Shown one piece after another: positions 8,536-17,962 of a stretch of 64,000 bases of DNA. The stretch comes from DASUPK01 sp963728875 (lineage in GTDB: Bacteria > Actinomycetota > Thermoleophilia > Solirubrobacterales > 70-9). Numbering within the stretch: position 1 is the stretch's first letter; the number at the start of each line of letters is the position of its first letter. Made by a program: the position numbers and the translations under genes. The stretch is taken from contig CAVSLJ010000002.1 of assembly GCA_963728875.1 (NCBI GenBank), forward strand, positions 690,305 through 754,304, given 5' to 3'. The notes under the pieces are model-generated. The model had not been told where the DNA came from. It saw only the letters and a list, made by a program, of their open reading frames with translations, and did not search any database.

Positions 8536-10790
8536 CAGCTCGCCTTCCTCAGGGGTGCGTAGTCGGCCATCAGCTTGCGCTCGGCACCATCGCTGGCGAA
8601 GCGGACGACAATCACGCCGCCCGGCTCGACGGCCGTGACGACACCGTCGCCGAAGCTGGCGTGGACGATGTCATCGCCCGTGACGAAGGAGAGGGACGGG
8701 TCGGCCTTCGGCTCCGGGCCGGTCGAGCCGCCCAGCGACCAGCCGGTGATCGCCTGCTCCTGGGTGCCCTCACGCTCGACCAGGTCGTCGGGGAGCTCGG
8801 AGAGAAAGCGCGAGGGGAAGCCGGTCTCCCGGCCGGCGAAGAGCCGCCTGCTGCGCGCGTGGGTCATCCAGAGCCGCTTGCGGGCCCGGGTGATGCCGAC
8901 GTAGGCGAGCCGCCGCTCCTCCTCCTCGTTGCCCTCCTCGAGCGAGCGCGAGTGCGGGAACACGCCCTCCTCGCAGCCGATGATGAAGACCGCGTCGTAC
9001 TCGAGGCCCTTGGCGTTGTGGAGGGTCATCAGCGTGACCTTGGACTCGTCGCGGCGTCATGTCGTCCTGGTCGGTGTAGAGCGAGATCGCCTGGAGGAAC
9101 TCCTCGAGCGGCGCGATCTCAGATGGGCCCTCGACCTCACGGTTGGCGTCGAACTCCGCCGCAACGCCGACCAGCTCCTCGAGGTTCTCGATCCGCCCCT
9201 CGGCCTCGATCGTCCGCTCGGCGCGCAGCGCATCGAGATAGCCGGAGCGCTCCAGCAGCGCCCTGAGCAGGTCGGCCACGGAGCCGTTCTCGAATTCGGC
9301 GCGGAGCTCCTCGATCAGCTCGGTGAAGCGGCCGATCGACTTCATCGCCGCGGCGGAGAGCCCCGGGACGGTCTCGGGCTCGAGCGCGATCTCCCAGATC
9401 GTTCGGCCCGTCGTGTTCGCGTGCGCGAGCAGGCGGCCCTGGCTGGTGTCGCCGATGCCGCGCCGCGGCGAGTTGATCACCCGCGAGAAGCTCACCTCGT
9501 CGGCGGGGTTGACGAGCAGTTGCAGGTATGCGATCGCGTCCTTGATCTCGGCGCGCTCGTAGAACTTGGTCCCGCCGATCACCTGGTAGGGCAGCTCGTA
9601 GCGGACCAGGATGTCCTCCAGCACCCGGCTGTGCGCGTTGGTCCGGTAGAAGACCGCGATCTCGTCGCGGGTCAGCCCGTGCTGGTCGATCAGCTCCTCG
9701 ATCTCGCCTGCCACGAAGCGCGCCTCGGCATGCTCGTCCTCGAGCTCCGCGACGTGGATCTTCTCGCCCTCTCCGAGGTCCGACCACAGGTGCTTGCCGA
9801 GGCGGCCGGTGTTGTGCGAGATGACGGCGTTGGCGGCCTGGAGGATCGTCTCGGTCGAGCGGTAGTTCTGCTCGAGCTTGACCACATGAGCGTCCGGGAA
9901 GTCGTCCTCGAACTCGAGGATGTTGCGGACCTCGGCGCCGCGAAAGCCGTAGACGGACTGGTCCTCGTCACCGACGACGGTCAGGTTCCCGTCCTCGCCG
10001 GCGAGCAGCTGCAGCAGCCGGTACTGGGCGTGGTTCGTGTCCTGGTACTCGTCGACCAGGATCCAGCGGAAGCGCTCGCGGTAGCGGCGGCGGACGTCCT
10101 CGAAGAGCTCGAGCACGTTGACGGTTCGCATCAGCAGGTCGTCGAAGTCCATCGAATTGGCGTCGAGCATCCGGCGCTCGTAGAGGCGGTAGGCCTGACC
10201 GACCATGTCCTCGAAGGGGCCGCCGATAGATCCGGCCGCGGTGTCGTGGCGGCCGATTGTGAATAGGTCTCGGCGTCGATCAGCTGGTTCTTCGCGTCGG
10301 AGATCCGGGCGCGGACGGCACGCGGCGGGTAGCGCTTGGTGTCGACCTCGAGCTCCTCCAGGCAGCGCTTCAGCATGCGCAGCGAGTCGGCCTCGTCGTA
10401 GATCGTGAAGCGGCTGGTGTAGCCGAGCCGCTCGGCCTCGATCCGCAGCAGGCGCGCGCAGGCGGCATGGAAGGTCATCACCCACATCCGCCGCGACGAC
10501 GCCGCCGATCAGCGAGGAGACCCGCTCGCGCATCTCGTCCGCGGCCTTGTTGGTGAAGGTGATCGCGAGGATCTGGTTCGGATGGGCACGGCCGTCGCCA
10601 GCAGCCAGGCGATCCGGTGCGTCAGCGCGCGGGTCTTGCCGGACCCGGCCCCGGCGAGGATCAGCAGCGGGCCCTCGCCGAAGGTGACGGCCTCGCGCTG
10701 GGGGCCGTTGAGGCCGGCGAGCAGGCGCTCGACGTGGTCGGCGCCGACCTCGACGGGCGCGACCTTCAATTCTTCTCGTCCGGGGGCCAC
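8535..10790 (-). CDS. pcrA: ATP-dependent DNA helicase PcrA/UvrD (interrupted by about four frameshifts)
   Basis: Superfamily-1 3'-5' helicase for repair and replication restart. All motifs are present but spread over three frames: Walker A AGAGSGKT, motif II DEYQDT, motif III GDEDQSVYGFRGA, motif IV QNYRST, motif V HNAKGLEYDAVFI, motif VI YVGITRARKRLW. The C-terminus (FGDGVVTAVEPGGVIVVRF) is the Tudor-like fold typical of PcrA. Frame changes occur near 10,595, 10,495, 10,260 and 9,055; at the last, one extra base separates QDDMT from RDESKVTLMTLHN. Protein sequence is conserved on both sides of each shift, which favours sequencing indels over decay. Likely start GTG 10790, 29 bp after cysE. 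Confidence 0.9.
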
Positions 10791-10819
10791 GGGCCAAGCA
10801 TAGGCCCGGGTCCCGCTGG

Positions 10820-11558
10820 CTAACCGCCGGCGGAGCTCGGCCCCTTCTTCGGTCGCAGCTCGGTGACGTCCGCCGGCTCGGCGTCCTCGCCGGTGGCGTC
10901 CGCGAGGCGCTTCTCGAGCGTCGCGATCCGCTCCGAGAGCTCCTTCATCGCCTCGGCGATCGGGTCGGGGAGGTGGATCCAGTCGGTGTCCGGGCCCTCG
11001 ACCGGGCGCCCCTCGACGCGGACGGGATGCCCCGGGTTCCCGACGACGGTCGTCTGCGGCGGGCACGTCCTCGATCACGACCGTGTTGGCGCCGACCTTC
11101 GCGTTCCGGCCGACCGTCACCGGCCCGAGCAGCTTCGCGCCGGAGCCGACGGTGACGTCATCGTCCAGCGTCGGGTGGCGCTTGCCGCGGGCGAAGCCGG
11201 TGCCGCCCAGCGTGACGCCCTGGTAGAGCGTCACCCGGTCGCCGATCTCGGCGGTCTCCCCGATCACCACGCCGGAGCCGTGGTCGATGAAGAAGTCGGA
11301 GCCGATCTTCGCCGCCGGATGGATCTCGACGCCCGTGATCGCGCGGCTCGTGTAGGCGATGGTGCGCGGGACGAGCGGCACATCCGCCTCCCAGAGGGCG
11401 TGCGCGACGCGGTGGGCGAGCAGCGCCTGCACTCCGGCCCAGCCGGTGAGGATCTCGAGCATGCCGATCCCGCGCGCGGCGGGGTCGCGCTCGCGCGCCG
11501 AGGAGACGTCGGAGGACACCTCCTTGAGCACGCGGCTGAGCGTTCCCAGTCCAAGCAC
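10820..11558 (-). CDS. cysE: Serine O-acetyltransferase (one frameshift)
   Basis: Makes O-acetylserine from serine and acetyl-CoA, the first step of cysteine synthesis. The left-handed beta-helix hexapeptide repeats are clear (IHPAAKIGSDFFIDHGSG, IGETAEIGDRVTLYQGVTLG), with the catalytic-type His in DHGSGVVIGE. One extra base near 11,059 shifts the frame after VVIEDVPA; removing it gives QTTVVGNPGHPVR, the normal family C-terminal loop, and a tail ending KKGPSSAGG at TAG 10,820. The total length of 739 bp is one over a multiple of three, as expected for a single insertion. Start GTG 11,558. It lies 29 bp downstream of cysK on the same strand. Confidence 0.92.
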
Positions 11559-11587
11559 GCCCAGAAGCTTAGGGCGGCGAGCCGCTC

Positions 11588-12542
11588 CTACGGGGCGAAA
11601 AACGGCAGCGACATGTATCGCTCACCGGAGTCGGGCACGATCACGACGATCCGCTTGCCCGCCATCTCCTCGCGCGCGGCGAGGTCGAGGGCCGCCCTCA
11701 CCGCTGCTCCCGCCGAGATGCCGATCAGGAGGCCCTCGCGCTGAGCGGAGGCGCGCGCCGTATCGAGCGCGTCCTCGTCGCTGATCCCGACGATCTCATC
11801 GATCACGTCGCGGTCGAGGACCTCCGGCACGAAGCCGGCGCCGATTCCCTGAATCTTGTGCGCGCCCGGTACTCCACCTGAGAGGACGGGCGAAGCGGCC
11901 GGCTCCACGCCGACGATCCTGATGTCAGGCCGGCGCTCCTTCAACACCTGGCCGACTCCGGTGATCGTGCCGCCCGTGCCCACGCCGGCGACGAAGGCGT
12001 CCACGTCACCGTCGAGGTCGCGCCAGATCTCCTCGGCGGTGGTGCGGCGGTGGATCTCCGGGTTGGCCGGGTTCGAGAACTGCTGCGGGATGAAGCCGTC
12101 GTTCTCCTTGGCCAGCTTGTTCGCCAGCTCGACCGCCTCGTTCATGCCGCCCAGGGACGGCGTCTCGTGCACCTCGGCTCCGTAGGTGCGGAGCAGCGCG
12201 GTGCGCTCGCGGCTCATGCCCTCGGGCAGGGTGAGGATGAGGCGGTAGTCACGGGCCGCCGCCACCAGGGCGAGCGCGATCCCGGTGTTGCCACTGGTCG
12301 GCTCGACGATCACGGAGCGGCCCGGCTCGAGCAGGCCGTCGCGCTCGGCGGCGTCGATCATGGCGACGCCGATCCGGTCCTTGACGGAGCCGCCCGGATT
12401 GAAGAACTCGAGCTTGGCGACCACCTCGCCGGGCAGATCTGCGCCGAGCCGCGGCAGCGCGACCAGTGGCGTGTTGCCGACGACGGCGGAGCTCTCGGCT
12501 CCGACGCGCAGCGTCGTCGATCGTCCCGTTGGACCCGGCCAT
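11588..12542 (-). CDS. cysK: Cysteine synthase (O-acetylserine sulfhydrylase; frameshift near the N-terminus)
   Basis: PLP enzyme that joins O-acetylserine and sulfide to make cysteine. The PLP lysine is in NPGGSVKDR, the substrate loop in PTSGNTGIALA, the phosphate-binding Gly-rich loop in GVGTGGTITG, and the C-terminal GISAGAAV is present. The body reads in one frame from VGNTPLVALPRL onward, but that frame has no start codon; an ATG at 12,542 (MAGSNGTIDD) is in another frame, and dropping one base near 12,512 joins them. This fits one indel. Pairs with cysE directly downstream, and an Rrf2-type regulator lies upstream. Confidence 0.92.
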
Positions 12543-13132
12543 CGGTAGAAACTAGCGTAAGCGGGTCAGGTATCCGGGGTTTTATTTTCTGCCCTGACCA
12601 TGACTGCCAATCGTCGCAATGGGTACAACCCCACTGGTGGCTCTTCTGCTGTGCGGAGCATGCGCGGCACAACGGAACCGGGAAGGAGCTCATGGGCCTA
12701 CGGCATTGGTGGTGGCCGATCACGCCGCGGCAGCGACGGCGCGCGCGCCCCTCTCGGAGCCTCCTCGCCTGGCTTCGAGGAAGGCGTCAAGGGGCGCGGC
12801 AGCCCCCTCCTCGAAGCCGGGCATGAGCAGCCGTGGCGACGGTTTCGCGCTCGGAAGCGGTCAGACTCATGGGCCCTTTCCGGGGGTTACGAAAAACTCG
12901 TGAGGTAGACGCATCTCGCTCGGCGTAGGCTCTGGATCTCCGCCTCCGGCCTCTGGCGGCAAACCGCCGTAACGGGATTCGGATCGCGAGCACGGACGCT
13001 CACTGATTCGTTTCGCCGCCGGGGCCGGGGGCTCTATGCGTCAACGACGTAACGCCACCGAACTTGGCCTGACTTCAGGGGCGAGGAGGCGGGTGTCCCG
13101 GTCGGCCGGGGTGAGGGACGATCGAGTGGGTG
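12543..13132. other. 590-bp intergenic region between cysK and the Rrf2 regulator
   Basis: No conserved gene is visible apart from the tentative 44-codon frame at 12,692. The cysK-proximal part (12,541-12,600) is locally AT-richer and must hold the cysK promoter on the minus strand; it contains GTCAGGTAT (12,567-12,575 region, plus strand), a half-site resembling the ATAC-x-TGAC half-sites of some Rrf2 regulators. A small hairpin GGCGGCAAACCGCC occurs near 12,955. I see no tRNA or known riboswitch. Confidence 0.4.
12692..12826 (+). CDS. Possible small basic protein (44 aa), unknown
   Basis: A short open frame with a strong ribosome-binding site (GGAAGGAG, 4 bases before ATG). It encodes MGLRHWWWPITPRQRRRARP followed by an Arg/Pro-rich remainder. 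Three consecutive Trp and about one third Arg is unusual. It sits alone on the plus strand between cysK and the Rrf2 gene. I cannot tell whether it is translated; other frames over the same bases are also open, as expected in GC-rich DNA, so this is tentative. Confidence 0.3.
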   Translation: MGLRHWWWPITPRQRRRARPSRSLLAWLRGRRQGARQPPPRSRA

Positions 13133-13532
13133 CTAGATGTGGTAGATCCCCGCGCCGGCCTCCTCGGCCTCGCGGCGGGAGATGTCGGCGATCGTGGTCT
13201 CCCGGAAGGTGGCGCGCAGCGCCTCCACCCCCTCCTCCCAGATGCCGCCGGCCTCCTTGCCCTCCTGGCCGACCACGCCGTCGAGGGCCTGGACGACCTC
13301 GAGCACGTTGATCTCGGTCGGCCGGCTTGGCGAGCGTGTAGCCGCCCTTCGCGCCGCGGTGGCTGATCAGGATGCCGGCGCGGCGCAGGGTCGAGAAGAG
13401 CTGCTCGAGGAACTGGACCGGGATGCCGCGTCGCTCGGCGACCTGGCCGATCGGCATCGGGCTGTCGCCCGCGCGCGCCAGCTCCGCCAGCGCAACCACC
13501 GCGTAACGTGACTTGGAGGTGACCGAGATCAC
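13133..13532 (-). CDS. Rrf2-family transcriptional regulator (one frameshift)
   Basis: Winged-helix regulator beginning MISVTSKSRYAVVALAELA, the Rrf2 signature start, with a recognition region IGQVAERRGIPVQFLEQLF and the wing HRGAKGGYTLAKP. One extra base near 13,322 breaks the frame; removing it continues as PTEINVLEVVQALDGVVGQE and ends GAGIYHI at TAG 13,133. The repaired protein has no cysteines in the region where IscR/NsrR hold their Fe-S cluster, so it resembles CymR-type Rrf2 proteins, which control cysteine metabolism together with CysK. Its position next to cysK-cysE supports that role; this is inference. Confidence 0.88.
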
Positions 13533-13565
13533 GCCATCCCTTTTACCGGGCCGGGCGGCGCCGCG

Positions 13566-13995
13566 ATGAATCGCCGCAACCGCACTCTCCTGCGCATGCT
13601 CGCGCCGCTCGCCCTGATGGGCGGTGATCTTCTACTTCTCCGCGCAGCCGGCGGCCGACCACCACGCCTGGTGGGTGATCGTCTTTCGCAAGCTCGGACA
13701 CGTCACCGGCTACGCGCTGCTCACGGCGCCTGGTGCGTGGGCGCTGCGGGGCGTCGTCAGGCGGCCTCGTGCTCTGGGCGGTCGCTGATCTCGTTCGCCT
13801 ACGCCTGCACGCGACGAGTTCCACCAGACCTTCGTGAGCGGCCGGACGGGGACGCCCAGGGACGTGGGAATCGACGCGATCGGGATGGCGATCGCGGCGC
13901 TGCTGATCAGCATGCGTCGGTTCGCCCCCACCGGCTGGGGGCGAACCGACGCAAGAGGCGGGGCCTCTAAATCCAGCCTTGCTCGGTCGCCATGA
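13566..13995 (+). CDS. VanZ-like membrane protein (several frameshifts)
   Basis: Read across frames the sequence gives MNRRNRTLLRMLAPLALMAV, then IFYFSAQPAADHHAWW, FRKLGHVTGYALL, WALRGVVRR, ISFAYACTDEFHQTFVSGRT and PRDVGIDAIGMAIAALLI. The blocks FSAQPA, KxGHxxxYALL and DExHQxFVxGRxGxxxDVxID define the VanZ-like family, multi-pass membrane proteins of uncertain role, some linked to glycopeptide tolerance. At least four small indels lie between 13,620 and 13,815. The 3' end is uncertain (13,970 or 13,995). Divergent from the Rrf2 gene with only 33 bp between them. Confidence 0.75.
13914..13952. terminator. Perfect 16-bp stem-loop at the convergent ends of vanZ-like and HDOD-LuxR genes
   Basis: Left arm 13,914-13,929 (GCGTCGGTTCGCCCCC) and right arm 13,937-13,952 are exact reverse complements with a 7-base loop ACCGGCT. 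It lies where the plus-strand vanZ-like gene meets the minus-strand regulator gene, so it could stop transcription from both sides. No U-tract follows, which is common in GC-rich actinomycetes. Confidence 0.65.
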
Positions 13996-15023
13996 GGACC
14001 GCCTGCGCGCGGTCCAGGGCGCCCAGCTTGCCGTACACGTTGTGCAGGTGGCTGCGAACCGTGCTCGCCGAGAGATCGAGCTCGACGGCGATCTGCTTGT
14101 AGACCTTGCCCTCGGCGAGACGCCGGAGGACGTCCAGCTCTCTCGTGGAGAGCGGACACGGGCCGGAGGCCCGGCGACGTGACCCCTTGCCCTGGGGAAG
14201 CTCGTAGAGGACTCCGCGCACCGCCTCCTCGTCCATGCCGCAGTTCTCGGCGGCCTCGACCAGGTCCTGGGTGCTGACGGGACAATCCTCGACGTGGGCG
14301 GCGACCATGTCCGCGACGCGGATCACGGCTGCCATGCCCTCGGCCTGACGAGTGTGGTGGCGCTCGATCGCCTCGGCGATGCGAGCGTGCACGCCCCAGC
14401 GACGGGTCAGGACCCCGCCCACCAGGGCGTGATCGATGCCGAGCTCTCGGCGCTCCTCGGCGATCCGGTCGTCGGGCGTGGCGCCGCGGCGGTCGAAGCG
14501 CTCGGCGTAGCCCGGATGCAGGCGAGCCAGGACCGGCCGGCCGATGTCGTGGAGAATCGCAGCGAGGGCCAGCTCGTCCCGGTCGCCGATTCCGCTGATC
14601 TCGGCGATCCGGTCGGCGGCGCGCTGCACGTCCAGGGAGTGCAGCCGGAAGCGATCGGGAGCGAGGGCAAGGCGGCCGTCGCCGTTGAAGATGTCGTAGG
14701 AGGGCGCGGAGCGGAGAATCGCCTCGACCGCGCCCGGGCCGAGCCGCTCGACGCCGTCGGAGACGCTGCTGGATTCGCCCGCCGCCCTGGATCTGGCCGG
14801 CGGCGCGGATGATCGCGCTGGTGAGGCCCACGTCGGCCTCGACGACGGCGGCGACCTCATGCGGCGGGGCGCCGCGGTTGACCTGCTCGAGGGCCTGCTC
14901 GCGCCCCTCCTGCAGGGCCGGCTGGCGCTCGGCCTCGTCGAAGGCGGCGGCCAGGACGCGCCCGCGGCCATTCGCGCGTGGGCTCGCCTGGGTACCGCGT
15001 GCTGAGGAGGCAGCTGTCGCCAT
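13967..15023 (-). CDS. HDOD-domain protein with C-terminal LuxR-type DNA-binding domain (one frameshift)
   Basis: The N-terminal two thirds form an HDOD-like domain: EVAAVVEADVGLTSAIIRAA, then VERLGPGAVEAILRSAPSYD, with an HD-type motif AAILHDIGRPVLARLHP and later IAEAIERHHT. The C-terminal 65 residues are a LuxR helix-turn-helix (LSTRELDVLRRLAEGKVYKQ, then LSASTVRSHLHNVYGKLGA). One extra base near 14,778 splits the frame between AGQIQGG and SSSVSDGV. Start ATG 15,023. HDOD proteins usually act in signalling; a direct fusion to a LuxR output suggests a one-component regulator without a receiver domain. No target is evident. Confidence 0.85.
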
Positions 15024-15073
15024 GCAGCATCTCATCGGCACGCCCCCGCCGATTGTTTAGCTCATGCGTGGAT

Positions 15074-16468
15074 CTACCCAGAACTTCGGTTATTCGCGTC
15101 CGTAGAAAGCCGCTGGACCGCGCGTTCGATCCGCTCCAGGGAGCGCTCCCTGCCGAGCACGGAGAGCGACTCGAAGATCCCGGGCGAGACCGACGTTCCG
15201 GTGATCGCGACCCTGATCGGCTGGTAGAGCTTTCCCGGCTTGACCTCGTGCTCGGCGAGAATTCGGCCCAGCGCGCTCTCAAGCTGCTCCGGCTCGAAAG
15301 GCTCGGTGCCGCGCAGCGCCTCGAGGGCGTCGCTGAGCAGCGGCAGGGCGCCGTCCTTCATCACCTTCTTCCAGGCCCTTTCGTCGGTGTCCGGCTCCTC
15401 GAAGAGGAAGCCGATCAGCGGCCAGACCTCGTCCAGGGTCTGGGCCTTCTCCTGCGCGATCTCGCAGGCCGCGCGGAGCCGTTCGTCGGGCTCCCGGCCG
15501 AGATGGCGAGCGACCAGCTCGGTGTAGGTGTCGAGGTCCATCTCGCGCATGAAGCGCCCGTTCAGCCAGCGGAGCTTCTGCTCGTCGAAGATCGCGCTCG
15601 CCCGTCCCACGTCGGCGACGTCAAAACGCTCGATCAGCTCCTCGGTGCTCATGATCGTCGTGTCGTCCTGGGTTCCCCAGCCGAGCAGCGCCAGGTAGTT
15701 CCGGACGGCGGCGGGCAGGTACCCGGCGGCGCGCAGCTCCTGCACGCTGGCGGCGCCGTGGCGCTTGGAGAGCTTCTTCCCGTCGGGACCGTGGAGCAGA
15801 GGGAGGTGTGCGTACCGGGGAGGCTCCACCCCAAGCGCTTTCATCACCAGCAGCTGCTTCGGCGTGTTGGAGAGATGGTCGTCGCCGCGGATCACGTGGG
15901 TGATGCCCATGTCGGCGTCATCCACCGCGACCGCGAAGTTGTAGAGGACCGAGCCGTCCCCCCGGGCGATCACGAAGTCATCCGCCGCCGCGTTCGGGAA
16001 GCGCACCTCACCGCGGATCTCGTCGGCCACGACCGTGTCGCCCTCGTCGGGAACCCGGAGGCGGACCGCCGCGCCCTCCTCGTCCCTGGCCTCGCCGCGA
16101 TAGCCGCGGTTGCCGTGCTCCTTCTTCCAGGCGGCGACGTCATCGCCCGTGGCCGGATCGCGGTAGGCGACGCCGGCCTCGAGGAGCTGCGCCAGCGCCT
16201 CCTGGTGGCGATCGGCCCGCTCCGCCTGACTGAGGGGCCCCTGGTCCCAGTCGAGCTCGAGCCAGCGGAGCGCGTCGAGGATCTGCTCGACGTTCTCCGG
16301 AGTGGATCTCTCGCGGTCGGTGTCCTCGATCCGCAGGACCATCTCCCCATCCCGGCCGCGGGCGTAGAGCCAGTTGTACAGTGCCGTCCTCGCTCCCCCG
16401 ATATGGAGGGCGCCCGTCGGTGACGGGGCGAAGCGGACTCGAACGGGGATTGATGGATCGGAGCTCAC
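15074..16468 (-). CDS. gltX: Glutamyl-tRNA synthetase
   Basis: Class I synthetase charging tRNA(Glu), and tRNA(Gln) for later amidation by GatCAB at the start of the window. The HIGH motif appears as PSPTGALHIGGARTALYNW and the KMSKS loop as KKLSKRHGA. The insertion VIRGDDHLSNTPKQ is typical of GluRS. I chose GTG 16,468 (MSSDPSIPVRVRFAPSPTG) because homologues start just before VRVRFAPSPTG; the frame is open upstream to 16,564 but would overlap the divergent nfo. The two start codons are separated by a single base, so one or both mRNAs may be leaderless. Confidence 0.95.
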   Translation of the reverse strand: MSSDPSIPVRVRFAPSPTGALHIGGARTALYNWLYARGRDGEMVLRIEDTDRERSTPENVEQILDALRWLELDWDQGPLSQAERADRHQEALAQLLEAGVAYRDPATGDDVAAWKKEHGNRGYRGEARDEEGAAVRLRVPDEGDTVVADEIRGEVRFPNAAADDFVIARGDGSVLYNFAVAVDDADMGITHVIRGDDHLSNTPKQLLVMKALGVEPPRYAHLPLLHGPDGKKLSKRHGAASVQELRAAGYLPAAVRNYLALLGWGTQDDTTIMSTEELIERFDVADVGRASAIFDEQKLRWLNGRFMREMDLDTYTELVARHLGREPDERLRAACEIAQEKAQTLDEVWPLIGFLFEEPDTDERAWKKVMKDGALPLLSDALEALRGTEPFEPEQLESALGRILAEHEVKPGKLYQPIRVAITGTSVSPGIFESLSVLGRERSLERIERAVQRLSTDANNRSSG

Positions 16469-16469
16469 G

Positions 16470-17330
16470 ATGCTGATCGGCGCCCATGTTTCCACAGGGG
16501 GTGGCCTGCCCAAGGCGATCGAGCGTGCGAAGGACCTCGGCTGCGAATCGATCCAGATCTTCAACCAGAGCCCGCGGATGTGGCGTCCGACCCGCTACTC
16601 GGACGACGACTTCGCCGCCTTCCGCGAGGCGATGGAGGCCTCGAAAGTGGAGGTCGTGGCGATTCACGCGATCTACCTGATCAATCCGGCGACCAACGAC
16701 CCGGAGATGCGCAAGAGGTCGCTCGACTCCCTGAGGCACGCGCTCCGCGTCGGCGACGGCATCGGGGCGATGGGTGTGGTCGTCCATCCCGGGGCGCTCA
16801 AGGACGACACCCGCGCCAACGCTCGCAAGCGGGCCGTGAAGCTGATCAGGGAGGCGCTCGCCGAGACCGACCGCTGCCCGATCCTCTACGAGAACACGGC
16901 AGGCTCGCCCCAGCTGCTCGGCCGTGACTTCGACGAGACCGCGGAGCTGATCGAGAAGACCGGCGGTCCGAAGCGCCTCGGACTGTGCATCGACTCGTGT
17001 CATTTGCACGCCACCGGGTATGACGTCCGCACGCCCCAGGGGATGAAGGCCCTCGTCGACGAGATCGACGCGAAGATCGGCTTGAAGCAGCTCAAGCTGC
17101 TGCACGTCAACGACTCGCGCGATCCGCGCGGATCGAACCGCGACCGTCATGCCCCCATTCCGAACGGCGAGATCGGGCGCAAGGGGATGCGCGCCTTCCT
17201 GGGCGAGCGGCGCCTGCAGGGTCTCCCCGCCGTGCTGGAGGGCCCGGGCATCGACGGCAAGGCGGTCGTCCGGAAGGACATGCAGATCGTCAGGCGGCTT
17301 CACCGCGAGGCCACGCGGAAGCGGGGCTGA
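16470..17330 (+). CDS. nfo: Endonuclease IV (AP endonuclease)
   Basis: Zn-dependent AP endonuclease of base-excision repair, TIM-barrel fold, 286 residues. It begins MLIGAHVSTGGGLPKAIERA, the canonical start. Metal-ligand motifs follow: IHAIYLINPA, VHPGAL, LYENTAG, CIDSCHLHATGYD, HVNDSRDPRGSNRDRH and LEGPGIDG. Start ATG 16,470 stands one base from the divergent gltX start. The stop overlaps the start of the next gene (TGATG at 17,328-17,332), so the ASCH-domain gene is probably made from the same mRNA. Confidence 0.95.
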   Translation: MLIGAHVSTGGGLPKAIERAKDLGCESIQIFNQSPRMWRPTRYSDDDFAAFREAMEASKVEVVAIHAIYLINPATNDPEMRKRSLDSLRHALRVGDGIGAMGVVVHPGALKDDTRANARKRAVKLIREALAETDRCPILYENTAGSPQLLGRDFDETAELIEKTGGPKRLGLCIDSCHLHATGYDVRTPQGMKALVDEIDAKIGLKQLKLLHVNDSRDPRGSNRDRHAPIPNGEIGRKGMRAFLGERRLQGLPAVLEGPGIDGKAVVRKDMQIVRRLHREATRKRG

Positions 17331-17962
17331 TGCTCTTCAACCGGCGGGCGCTCGACGGGATCGAAGCCGGCGAGATCGACCTCGCCTTTCGCCGCTGGAA
17401 GCGGCCGACCGTGAAGGCGGGCGGCACCCTGCGCACGCGCGCCGGCGTCCTGGCGATCGACGCCGTCGAGCCCACCAGCGAGCGTCAGATCAGCGCCGCT
17501 GATGCGCGGCGTGCCGGCCACGGCTCGCGGGCGGAGCTGCTCGGCGGCCTGCGCCCGCAGGGGCGCCTCTACCGGATCGAGTTCCGCCGGGTCGGCGATG
17601 ACCCGAGGGTGGCGCTGCGGAAGGCCGCTCGGCTCTCGGCGAAGCAGCGCGCCGAGCTCGATGCCCGGCTCGAGCGGATGGACCGGGCCAGGGCCGAGCC
17701 GTGGACCCGGCGCCTGCTCGAGCTGATCGCGGAGCGGCCGGAGACGCTCGCAGCGGACCTGGCCGCGTCGATGGACATGCAGAAGGCCCCTTTCAAGCGC
17801 GACGTCCGCAAGCTCAAGGAGCTCGGACTGACCGAGAGCCTCCTGGTCGGCTACCGGCTGTCGCCTCGCGGTAGGGCCTACCTGGCAGGCCCTAAGGCAG
17901 CCAGCAGTAGAGGTAGTAGAGCCCGTACGGGTTCGCCCCGATCTCGCGTGCGTAGCGGATGA
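17330..17962 (+). CDS. ASCH-domain protein with C-terminal winged-helix-like region
   Basis: 210 residues. The N-terminus (residues 1-85) fits the ASCH fold: IEAGEIDLAFRRWKRPTVK, a basic groove, then VLAIDAVEP and RLYRIEFRRVGDDPR. Residues 110-190 (RRLLELIAERPETLAADLAA, then FKRDVRKLKELGLTESL and GYRLSPRGRAYL) look like a winged-helix domain. ASCH domains bind RNA or modified nucleosides in several proteins. Overlap with nfo by one base suggests a joint role in nucleic acid repair or surveillance; this is inference. The last 20 residues are basic and overlap the convergent gene by 71 bp, so the true end could be earlier. Confidence 0.75.
   Translation: MLFNRRALDGIEAGEIDLAFRRWKRPTVKAGGTLRTRAGVLAIDAVEPTSERQISAADARRAGHGSRAELLGGLRPQGRLYRIEFRRVGDDPRVALRKAARLSAKQRAELDARLERMDRARAEPWTRRLLELIAERPETLAADLAASMDMQKAPFKRDVRKLKELGLTESLLVGYRLSPRGRAYLAGPKAASSRGSRARTGSPRSRVRSG

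Noticed and set aside
9040..9070. Programmed frameshifting in pcrA
   Set aside because: No slippery heptamer or pause structure is evident, and three more shifts occur in the same gene and many in neighbours, so sequencing error is simpler.
12600..12723. Minus-strand frame with CxxC pairs (CRACSAQQKSHQWGCTHC) upstream of cysK, looking like a zinc ribbon
   Set aside because: No ribosome-binding site, frame runs into cysK in the wrong register with no stop; other frames over the same bases are equally open.
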